Below are positions 47,201 through 53,440 of a stretch of DNA of 63,684 bases, one piece after another (position 1 is the stretch's first letter; each line of letters starts with the position of its first letter). Location: contig JAFGWT010000495.1 in assembly GCA_016937015.1 (NCBI GenBank), forward strand, positions 1-63,684, read 5' to 3'. Origin of the DNA: Deltaproteobacteria bacterium. GTDB taxonomy: Bacteria; Myxococcota_A; Polyangia; JAAYKL01. Position numbers and translations under genes: made by a program. Below the pieces are notes generated by a model. It did no database searches. It saw only the letters and a program-made list of their open reading frames with translations, and was not told the DNA's origin.

Positions 47201-50200
47201 TGGGCCCAGGGGCGGTGCATTCCCAGCCACAGTCCCTGCACTCGTACTGCCCCAGTGCACACTCGCCAATGCCATCGGGATACGCTGCCTGCAGCGCGGC
47301 ATCACTCATCCAGTTGGGCGCCTTGCTGCACACATCCCCTGGCGGAATTTCCTCATCCACCTGTCCATCGCAGTCGTCATCGACGCAATTGCAGGACTCT
47401 TCGGTGCCAAAAGTGCCGCCAATGCAAACCAGTCCCCACTCCTGCGTCGTCGAATTCAGCACGCACTGCATCAGTCCCGGTTCACAGATACCCAACGACT
47501 GACCACAGGTTTCTCCGGCGCCAGCCAAATCCTCATCCGCACTGCCATCGCAATCGTTATCACGGCCATCGCAGACCTCCAGCTGGGACACTTCGGGGGA
47601 TACGCAATCCCCAGTGGCACGCCATACTTCAGCATCGCAACAATGCAGCGCGGTCTCAATTAACTCCGAATCCACTTCGTCCACACACTGCTGAATACCC
47701 TCAGGACATTCACCCACCGCCACCTGACAAATCACGTCTTCCATATCATTGAAATCTTCATCAATGAGACCATCACAGTCATTGTCTTTTCCGTCACACA
47801 CTTCAGCCACAGGTCCCACAGACCCGTAACACTGGGGCGTCATCTCGCCATCGAGACAATATCTCAGTCCCATTTCGCATTCCCCCGCTGCCGGATTACC
47901 CGACGCACATGGTGATTCATCATCAACAGGTGTCACGCAGCCACCGCACGGCACCGGATCAATTCCATCGTCTGCGACACCGTTACAGTTTTCATCGAGA
48001 CCGTTGCAGATTTCCACTTCAGGCGCACGGCCCACACAAACCAGTTCATACGACCCGATTTTTCCCAGCTGGATACTGTCGTTTCGCACACATTCATACA
48101 CCCCATCGCAACTGCCACAGCTGGCGCCCACCAGTGAATTTTCTGCGTTCTCTTCCAGATCAGCTGCCTCATCGCCGTCATTCAGTCCATCACAGTCATC
48201 ATCGAGACCATTACATAGCTCCGCCGTGGGCCCCTGAAATCCAACGCAATCTCCCCAGGATGCAGCATCCTCCCCCGAAGTGGCTTCGCTGCAATACTGA
48301 ATACCCGTTTTGCAAATACCCAGGGTAATCGACGCATCCGGCCATTGCGCCGCGTCAATCGATCCGCAAACATTTGAGATGCCTTCATCTACCAGTCCAT
48401 TGCAGTTATCGTCTTCATTGTTGCAGACGCTCCCCTCGGCAACCGGCGCGGTATATCCCGAACAGGACACCACACCATCAAGGGAACAGGCGTAGTCGCC
48501 CAATTCACAATTTCCAACGCAGATGCCATCGGCGCATCCCGACAGACCTTCCGGATAGCATTTGCCCAGGTTGAGATCTTCATCCGTCTGGCCGTCACAA
48601 TCATCGTCAAGACCGTTGCATTCCTCGGGCTGCGGCCCCACATCACCCACGCACTCCGAGCTGTATCCGGGGATTCCGGTATTGGGGTCGGTCACACAGG
48701 CGCGAACTCCCGTCTGACAAAGACCAGCGTTTGGATTTGACTGAACGCAGGTGGAAAACTCGGTATCCACGCCGTACTCACACCCGCCACAACTCATGGT
48801 CAATCCCTCGTCCACACTGCCATCGCAGTCGTCGTCCAGTCCGTTACATGTTTCAACGTCGGGATCAACAATGAGTGGTTCACTCCCGTCCGGAACACAG
48901 ACAAATGTGCCGGCATCACCGGGCATACTGCACTGACTGATGTCGTCCGCGCAGCACTGTTTTGTCCCTGCCACGCAAATGGATTTTGCATTATCAAACT
49001 TTGTTACCCATCCGCTGGCCCCGGCAGGACACACTGTGGTGCCGGTGGGAACATCATCATCAATCGCGTTGTCGCAGTCATCGTCGAGACCATTGCAGGT
49101 ATTATCCGTCTTTGGTGTTACCATGCCCGCACAACCGAGCACACCGCCAACGCAGGTTCGTTGCCCTGCTTCACATTCGCCAATACATCCGCTGCCATTG
49201 GCGTTGCAGCCGTTGGTCGAAATGGCATCTGAATCGATGTAACAGGCATCGCCTTTCTCGGGATATGTTTCATCTTCAAGGCCATCACAGTCATTGTCCA
49301 GCCCATCGCACTCTTCCGCGCTGCCTTCCGTATCATTACACACCCATTCCCCATTGGTGCATACTGAAGTGCCGGGCGAACACACCCCCACACTGGAGCC
49401 ACAGGGCGACGTATCCCTCAGCGCCTGCCCATCCGTATCTTCATCAATCTGGCCGTCACAATCGTCATCAACACTGTTGCAGACTTCGTCATCCGGGCCA
49501 ATGGCGCCAACGCAAACCGGTCCGGTTCCCGGCACACACTGGGTCGTCCCTGGTTCGCAAATACCTTCAGTATCTCCGCATGAAATGCCAAGATCTGAGT
49601 CAATCGCATTGGTCCAGCCCCCCGTCGGCGTTTCGTCAATTCGGCCATCGCAGTTGTTGTCCACCCCGTCGCAGTCCATTTCCTCCACATACTCACATGA
49701 ATCTTTGTTCTGAGCGCCCTGACCATCCCAGTACGTGCAGTATTTGGTGAAACCTTCGTCGATAACATCATCGCAATCATTATCCACGCCATCGCAAACC
49801 TCTGTGACGATCGCTGAAGAAATGATTTCAGCCAAAACAGACGACAGTGTCTCCTTACTGTCCGCAAAATAGGCATGGCCACCGTCTGTTGCCAAAGTGC
49901 CACAATAGCCGGCAGATGATGAATGCGGTACTCTATTAAACGACTGACTTGAATCGTAGTGACATCCCCCCACGTCAGCCATGGCATCCAATACCGGTGA
50001 CTGTGCCGCAAGGCCAATAACCCAGGTCTCAACGTCTAAATCGGCGTACAAATCGTATACGCCGTTTTTGGTCTTGGCCATGGCGACTTCATCATATCCC
50101 AGCACCGGATTGATTTTGCCATCAAAGTCCCCGTCCGCGAGAATCAGCAAATAATAAGGACGGCAATCTGACTTCGAATCCAGTGACTTAACGGTTGACA

Positions 50201-50963
50201 GATATGTATATGCCGCATCAACCGCCTCTCCAAGGGGTGTGCCGCCATCCGCACGCAGTTCCTGCTCGGTGGTATCTCCGGCGAAGGGGCTCTCAAAACT
50301 GTTGGGGCTGGTCATGGCGGTGCGGTCAGAATTGTACTCCATGTGGTTCATCCACGATTTGATCTCAAGAATGGAGGTGCCAAATTCCTCAATCAAATAC
50401 TCTCTGGTATCCAAAAAATGGTCGTCATAATTATACAGCGTTACCGGGTCGATAAACACGGGCGCACCATCCAGTTCAATAACATACTCGCCGACCTCAT
50501 CTGACGCCTGCCCTCCGAGTCCGCTGTATCTGAGCACATCCTTCTGACCCGCTTCCTGATTGTACGAATACCATTTGGCGGTGGTACCACCGGATTGAAG
50601 CTGAGAATAGAGCTGCGGAAATTTCATCAACGCGAAATCAATATCACCTGTGGAATTCAACATTTGCGTCATTGCTTCTTTGGCAATGTGCATTCGGGAA
50701 TCGCCGCTGCCTGGACAGCAGTAACGGTCGCCGGCATCCACGGCGGATGTCCACTCATCGTTGCTGCCATCGCCACGGGTTTTATTGCCATCCACGTCAA
50801 ATGTCATACTGCCGGACGTGTCAAAAAGAATCAGAATACGCGGCTTGACCGCGGTTTGACTGAGCGCATCCCGGCTGGTCATGGTCATCATTCCCGCAAT
50901 CACCGTTGCGAGCACGACCTGCATTGTTGCAAAATTTCTTACATTTGACATGATTCGTGACAT
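41202..50963 (-). CDS. Giant VWA/MopE-repeat surface protein, apparently two proteins fused in frame
   Basis: The 3253-residue frame starts at the ATG 50963 (AAGGGG 7 bases upstream). Residues 1-36 are a signal peptide and 42-330 a von Willebrand A domain with the metal site DTSGSM (48-53). Fourteen MopE-type repeats (CDGxDNDCDGxxDE, probable calcium loops) and an EGF-like Cys-rich region follow. Residues 1592-1631 look like a MYXO-CTERM tail (CLC, WW, hydrophobic helix, Arg cluster). The frame then runs into a lipoprotein signal (LVGC, Cys1651), a Ser/Asp/Thr linker, about fourteen more repeats, an FGE-sulfatase-like domain (about 2680-2885) without the catalytic cysteine pair, and a C-terminal fibro-slime domain (about 3010-3253; GDDDLWVFINGNRVMDLGGV). 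Confidence 0.8.
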   Translation of the reverse strand: MSRIMSNVRNFATMQVVLATVIAGMMTMTSRDALSQTAVKPRILILFDTSGSMTFDVDGNKTRGDGSNDEWTSAVDAGDRYCCPGSGDSRMHIAKEAMTQMLNSTGDIDFALMKFPQLYSQLQSGGTTAKWYSYNQEAGQKDVLRYSGLGGQASDEVGEYVIELDGAPVFIDPVTLYNYDDHFLDTREYLIEEFGTSILEIKSWMNHMEYNSDRTAMTSPNSFESPFAGDTTEQELRADGGTPLGEAVDAAYTYLSTVKSLDSKSDCRPYYLLILADGDFDGKINPVLGYDEVAMAKTKNGVYDLYADLDVETWVIGLAAQSPVLDAMADVGGCHYDSSQSFNRVPHSSSAGYCGTLATDGGHAYFADSKETLSSVLAEIISSAIVTEVCDGVDNDCDDVIDEGFTKYCTYWDGQGAQNKDSCEYVEEMDCDGVDNNCDGRIDETPTGGWTNAIDSDLGISCGDTEGICEPGTTQCVPGTGPVCVGAIGPDDEVCNSVDDDCDGQIDEDTDGQALRDTSPCGSSVGVCSPGTSVCTNGEWVCNDTEGSAEECDGLDNDCDGLEDETYPEKGDACYIDSDAISTNGCNANGSGCIGECEAGQRTCVGGVLGCAGMVTPKTDNTCNGLDDDCDNAIDDDVPTGTTVCPAGASGWVTKFDNAKSICVAGTKQCCADDISQCSMPGDAGTFVCVPDGSEPLIVDPDVETCNGLDDDCDGSVDEGLTMSCGGCEYGVDTEFSTCVQSNPNAGLCQTGVRACVTDPNTGIPGYSSECVGDVGPQPEECNGLDDDCDGQTDEDLNLGKCYPEGLSGCADGICVGNCELGDYACSLDGVVSCSGYTAPVAEGSVCNNEDDNCNGLVDEGISNVCGSIDAAQWPDASITLGICKTGIQYCSEATSGEDAASWGDCVGFQGPTAELCNGLDDDCDGLNDGDEAADLEENAENSLVGASCGSCDGVYECVRNDSIQLGKIGSYELVCVGRAPEVEICNGLDENCNGVADDGIDPVPCGGCVTPVDDESPCASGNPAAGECEMGLRYCLDGEMTPQCYGSVGPVAEVCDGKDNDCDGLIDEDFNDMEDVICQVAVGECPEGIQQCVDEVDSELIETALHCCDAEVWRATGDCVSPEVSQLEVCDGRDNDCDGSADEDLAGAGETCGQSLGICEPGLMQCVLNSTTQEWGLVCIGGTFGTEESCNCVDDDCDGQVDEEIPPGDVCSKAPNWMSDAALQAAYPDGIGECALGQYECRDCGWECTAPGPTDEVCDGKDNDCDGLVDEDEEVECPLEGSICIEGECAEPCNEGEFVCPPSKSCVTFDGYRICMATVCDKNSDDALPCIYNDYYCTPDQGFEPPCSCDPVAQMCVDVCYGKVCAEGQTCVVADGGRCHADSEGCMVTGCEAGQSCQAIAMCDPATQTTCYECVTDPCAGVTCGEDEYCGASGTCVGTCANVVCPEGQGCEDGVCVNDPCAGVVCKSGVLCNAETGLCDQTLTNPCKGVVCEFHERCESGVCIPDECMNLECPNGTVCIKGSCYDPNAQNGGTQTGDTDVTIEDSDSETATEVADTSALPQNNGDDTDSVSEKKEYGGLDNVLATGMGGCLCATAPGAKTNSGMSWWLVAIAALLVFLRLSRFRLSSRRLLAVIRGSLLLGLLFILVGCQVEPYSLANENDTTKPSAGGSDSTNTGSDNDSSSTGASDSDTNTDNLNGSDSSSSGASGTDSDGTDPDDTGVDCATCDSDETCCQNDVGYQYCVNVQTSPRNCGGCGAACAVVNATAGCDAGKCVLAACQNYYYDQNGDLSDGCEHFCQPTVDPEDNGDKCDGLATSVDPANDNYTPVDNDCDFSFDEDVDFLNDEKNCGYCGHLCLFNHGSSSCSDGQCVLGACDERWWNLNGSDSDGCEYYCDGDSAAAEICDNLDNDCDGQKDEGNPGGGVACYPETSAGCAKNDVGTYTCSGICAAGVMSCVGGNLECTGYQLPETEVCDGLDNNCNGQVDEALRISCGGAPGDDPDLGVCQTGLALCAAVATADGLPGPAVYDTDDDGCVGDVSPAAERCDGLDNDCDGLTDELAAADGNGNNIEVNDGTRLGVACGLGACASYVTQCIGGTITCEDFVAPDVEIACNGIDDDCDGSVDEVATVQCGGSSGVVCNAPGGNCDPYSEGICEVGRYSCDEVDQCAGDVPPGCADSDHCDRCDGLDNDCDGVTDEDALAGFTALQLRCGQCGDGNWECDSPNRVLKCVGATAPAADDPCDGIDNDCNASTPDGSAEPDFETVCDRADDSDNVADGIMRCNSSTGTMYCDETVDYVEVCDGLDNDGDGSIDEDFPLTDTDSDPTAFGCDPCPGRTQVVCDGSNGWQCRYDMDSSGEVDCLDAECFTHAREEDGVWGCDGYDNDCDGEADDDFNFLTDADNCNGCGNSCDAMFADTDKYPNVSTTACSQGVCVITGCDGNYRNANSADSDGCECEYQAAICDTDPDCDKCWSGSAQGVDDDCDGVVDEDAGAMELCDGIDNDCDGAIDVADADLDTDDAPSYICNSACAAAGGTAPKVTCGGTDGWECAYDTAYVELGTDGEPIAQETRCDGIDNDCDGSIDEGPGVVNGDFSRKACDNDDNSAEAQGECVRSGTWACRATPNPADPFVCCEDDDSDGVCDVSENELGAPSTYVTNEILDGLDNDCDGIIDEAMDCADVIVSIDYDSDSSADFDIFAYEASRYDAIDTDAGEANGVACSRNHKLPWTGVTRAEAETACQQLEYTDTDSASDQWHLCSAGQWQAACSLGGAADTLYPYSDTYNGQTCNGIDYTPNNGILPSGVLAGCIAEWGTTDVRDMSGNVEEWTSTVMGSGLYQIRGGSYNDQSDGLTCKFDLWGAKGGDTDTDAFRMDNLGFRCCRGADPEDLCDAVNCDLAIPDDECVGNFIRRYDGSSTCFAGVCDYGKTDVACQNGCSDNALGMGQAGCIDMDGDGYLASGYADTDSIPVGLDTGDCDDFDADAHPGQCEIYSEDGVDNDCDGTTDEVELTATIRDFKKRGTTGGHDDFEMNLNTFNVCTNLVNTTVDATTYKPVYNATTNGLCSTGGYRVITSATTFNQWYNTDTSGTPVNKETEVCIPLKPKTGGVYTAGADDDPNMFFDYGCTQLQYFPIDGKLFADSETPNYPDQPWESCTPGVGDPHNFFFTTEMHFMFRYEAGQTFAFSGDDDLWVFINGNRVMDLGGVHGEENATVALDDLGLTAGNSYRMDIFNAERHTTHSNFLITTTIAGIEAVPK
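41950..45490 (-). repeat. MopE-type metal-binding repeats, second half
   Basis: About fourteen copies of CDGxDNDCDGxxDE, spaced 60-150 residues apart with cysteine-containing spacers. The DxDxDG-like acid pattern suggests calcium binding. Some copies are degenerate, such as CDGIDNDCNASTPD. Confidence 0.75.
46011..46196 (-). other. Junction: MYXO-CTERM-like tail running into a lipoprotein signal peptide
   Basis: In one unbroken frame: GGCLCATAPG (Cys at 46190 and 46184), WW plus a hydrophobic helix, then LRLSRFRLSSRR, then a second hydrophobic helix ending LVGC (Cys codon 46013-46011). A TTG at 46085 would begin a canonical lipoprotein signal with the n-region SSRR. No stop codon separates the two signals; the +1 frame has a TAA just after the Arg cluster. 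Confidence 0.75.
47140..49805 (-). repeat. MopE-type metal-binding repeats, first half
   Basis: About fourteen copies of C(D/N)GxD(N/D)DCDGxxDE, from near residue 387 to residue 1274. Spacers carry one to three cysteine pairs. Confidence 0.75.
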
Positions 50964-51343
50964 GATTTGCCCCTTGTATTTTTCATTGCCATCCCAAATC
51001 GACAGCAATTGATAAAACGCGATAAAAAGTGTCTACCCATGGCATTACAATTAGATAGCAAAAATGCAGTATTTTTGCGATTTAAAAATATTTAAATATA
51101 TCGAACCGGAAATGGAATCGAATCGCAGGGCTAAAAATCAGCAAGATCAGCAAGCCTGTAAATATTAATTGAAAATAAAAAATAAATAAACACTTCGTTC
51201 TGTTATTAGAAGTGTATTTTCAAACGGTTACCGTTGAATTGGCTGCGGTTTACAGCTTCAGTAAAATCGGCTGTCGATTTCATTCACCCAACATTTTCCA
51301 TGATTTACTGTAACGCTTAAGGAATGCCACTGGAAAACGTGAT
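50964..51343. other. AT-rich intergenic region upstream of the giant gene
   Basis: About 380 bp between the stop of the DUF4956 gene and the start of the giant gene, both on the minus strand. It holds a terminator-like hairpin (51191-51214) and an inverted repeat AACGG-TTA-CCGTT (51223-51235), then an AT-rich stretch probably carrying the giant gene's promoter, which I could not pinpoint. Confidence 0.5.
51165..51214 (-). terminator. Probable terminator of the porin-CotH-VTC-DUF4956 operon
   Basis: CACTTC (51191-51196) and GAAGTG (51209-51214) form a 6-bp stem. On the minus strand the stem is followed by a T-rich tail (TTTATTTATTTTTTATTTT). The stem is short, so efficiency is uncertain. Confidence 0.45.
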
Positions 51344-52039
51344 TTACAGGTCTATTTCCTGCTGACCGAGGATGAGGGCCACTTTTTGATTGTCGTTGTA
51401 TTTGCGAATGCTTTCCAGCAGGTCTTTGGGTTCCTGGCCTTTTTTCAGCGTCACTGAGTAAATGACCTCCAGTAGCACCCCGGCGCGCACGGTTTCGACG
51501 GATATGAGCCGGTAATCCTCAAGGTATTTGCGGAACGGTTCCTCAAGCACCTGTTCGTACGGACGGTCAACCGGCATCTGCACCCGCAACACGCGCTCGT
51601 TAATGACTTTGGCGAAGAGGTTGAATTTGAACATGACAAACACAAATACGCTCATCAGCAGTGTGGCAAACACCGCCAGCATGTAAAACCGGGTGCCCAC
51701 GGCCATGCCCACAGCCATGGCCATGAAAATAAAACCGATGTCCCGGGTTTCCTTCATGGCGTTTCTGAACCGCACGATAGATAAGGCGCCCACCAGTGCG
51801 AACGCTCTGGCGATGTTCGAGCCCACTATCAGCATAATGAGGGCGATGGTGGTGCCCATGATCACCAGGGTATGCACGTACGTTTGCGAATACGAAATGC
51901 CCCGATGCGTTATCTTGTACATGTATCCCACCACCATGGCGAGCACGAAACTGAGTCCCATCACCAGAAACATATCGCCAAGGGTGAATGTCCCCGTTAA
52001 ATCACCAAATCGTTCCACATCTTTTAGAAGTTCATCCAT
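51344..52039 (-). CDS. DUF4956 family membrane protein
   Basis: The 231-residue protein has about four TM helices in the first 140 residues (for example MFLVMGLSFVLAMVVGYMY and IALIMLIVGSNIARAFALVGAL), the conserved ALSIVRFRNAMKETRDIGFIF segment, and a cytoplasmic C-terminal domain (about 150-231). Genes of this family often lie beside VTC-domain and CotH genes, as here, but their function is unknown; a role in moving or anchoring the polymer made by the VTC protein is an inference. GGAAGGA precedes the ATG. It is the last gene of the operon before a terminator-like hairpin. Confidence 0.85.
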   Translation of the reverse strand: MDELLKDVERFGDLTGTFTLGDMFLVMGLSFVLAMVVGYMYKITHRGISYSQTYVHTLVIMGTTIALIMLIVGSNIARAFALVGALSIVRFRNAMKETRDIGFIFMAMAVGMAVGTRFYMLAVFATLLMSVFVFVMFKFNLFAKVINERVLRVQMPVDRPYEQVLEEPFRKYLEDYRLISVETVRAGVLLEVIYSVTLKKGQEPKDLLESIRKYNDNQKVALILGQQEIDL

Positions 52040-52127
52040 TGCTTTTTCCTTCCAATTCAGCCCTCAATCCAGACTGTTTGTTCATTCATTTTTATTCGCG
52101 CCTGCAAACTTTGCTACCGACAGCGCG

Positions 52128-52898
52128 TTAGCTGTTTTTCAGTTCGGGAATCGGTGACATGGCCAGGTGAAGCATGTCCTTCATCCTGTCCGTCGCGATT
52201 CCGGCGCAGTACTTACTCACTCTGCGCAATTCACAATTATGTCTGCCCAACATGGTGGTGACCCACTCGGGTATGCGGTCGTTGGCCTTCACTTCGAGGA
52301 TGGTCCACTCTCCTGGGAGAATCAGATAGTTATTGGTGTTGGCGTTGACAAGCAGCTCGTGACAGCGATAGCTGACATTGGTATCGAACGTGATGCGCAG
52401 CCCTGGCTCATACTGGGATCCCATGAACGCCTGACGATGATAAGCGGTAATGCACGCAGGCTGCAATTGCAACCGGTGCACCATAAACTGCACCTCATTG
52501 ACCACCTGCTCATCCAGGTCATCCAACTCGAAATCCGGCGCCATAACCCCGGTGGTACACAGGGTGTGCGCCATATCGAGGGGCATTTTAACCCGCTTTT
52601 TCTGCACCGTACGATTGATGCGCTGCTTAATTTCGACCATTCCGCTGGTGGTATTCTCAATGGGCGTGGCTGGATAAATCCGAAGTCGCAGCTTGCGGCG
52701 AAACTTAATGCCTTCAATCTTATTCCAGTAACACTCCAAATCCGGACTGTCGTAGTACAGGCTGACCAGGGGATAGCCCGCCATACCGCTGTACGGGTCC
52801 GGTTGCGCGTTTTTCAAAAGATCCTCAATCAGCCGGTCTCTGATCTCTATTGGAATAATGTACTTCAGCTCGTACCTGTTAAATCGTCGAATTACCAT
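52128..52898 (-). CDS. VTC-domain (polyphosphate polymerase) protein
   Basis: The VTC domain, a triphosphate-tunnel fold, makes polyphosphate from ATP in yeast. The 256-residue protein has the basic and acidic tunnel residues: RYELKYII (8-15), FRRKLRLRIYP, MVEIKQRINRTVQKKRV, ILEVKANDRIP, and a late SKY. It has no membrane segment or SPX domain, so it is cytoplasmic. Its ATG overlaps the stop of the upstream gene by one base (TAATG), showing translational coupling. With DUF4956 and CotH it forms a known but unexplained bacterial grouping; the upstream phosphate-selective-type porin strengthens a phosphate link. Confidence 0.88.
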   Translation of the reverse strand: MVIRRFNRYELKYIIPIEIRDRLIEDLLKNAQPDPYSGMAGYPLVSLYYDSPDLECYWNKIEGIKFRRKLRLRIYPATPIENTTSGMVEIKQRINRTVQKKRVKMPLDMAHTLCTTGVMAPDFELDDLDEQVVNEVQFMVHRLQLQPACITAYHRQAFMGSQYEPGLRITFDTNVSYRCHELLVNANTNNYLILPGEWTILEVKANDRIPEWVTTMLGRHNCELRRVSKYCAGIATDRMKDMLHLAMSPIPELKNS

Positions 52899-53440
52899 TA
52901 CTCACAAAACCTGACTTTTACATCGACATTGCCAATGTCACCGTTGCTGTTTTTTCGAACCACTTCGATAAATTCGGGCATCAACACCCCTTTGGGCATC
53001 CACACTGTCTTGCGACCACTCTCCTTCAGCGTCACATCCTTTTGCCACGTCCGCCCCCTGACTGCGAACACAATGGGGAACTCCGATTCCTCACCGCTGA
53101 CGTCCAGAACAAAATTGCCGCACGTTCCGGATTTGTCCTTTCGAATTATCAGCAGCGCATCAGTGAGCGAGAGGCCATCGGTATTGGCGCTCATCAGGTC
53201 AATGCCCCGCTCGCCGCTCAATTCCTTCAGGTACCTGGGATAGTCTTCAAACACATTATAAAAGCGGCGTTTCTCTGAATCGGACAACTGAACCACGCGA
53301 CCGGTTTTGAGCCCTTCGTCCAATTCCCAGATTTCATCGAGCCTGGGGCTGGAAAATCCCCAGATGAAAAAAATCAGCACCACAAGCGTCGTTGCACACA
53401 GCAGCCAGAATCCGGGGGTTGGTTTGAACAGGCCTTTCAT
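52898..53440 (-). CDS. Membrane-anchored protein of unknown function in the CotH/VTC operon
   Basis: The 180-residue protein has one N-terminal TM helix (about 10-29, FWLLCATTLVVLIFFIWG) and a periplasmic domain of mixed strands. No family is recognised. It overlaps the CotH gene by four bases at its start and the VTC gene by one base at its stop, so it is tightly coupled to both and probably works with them, perhaps as a linker between the periplasmic CotH protein and the cytoplasmic VTC protein (inference). Confidence 0.7.
   Translation of the reverse strand: MKGLFKPTPGFWLLCATTLVVLIFFIWGFSSPRLDEIWELDEGLKTGRVVQLSDSEKRRFYNVFEDYPRYLKELSGERGIDLMSANTDGLSLTDALLIIRKDKSGTCGNFVLDVSGEESEFPIVFAVRGRTWQKDVTLKESGRKTVWMPKGVLMPEFIEVVRKNSNGDIGNVDVKVRFCE

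Noticed and set aside
41950-49805. Regular repeats that could be taken for a CRISPR array
   Set aside because: They are degenerate in-frame MopE protein repeats with variable spacing, not identical DNA repeats with unique spacers.
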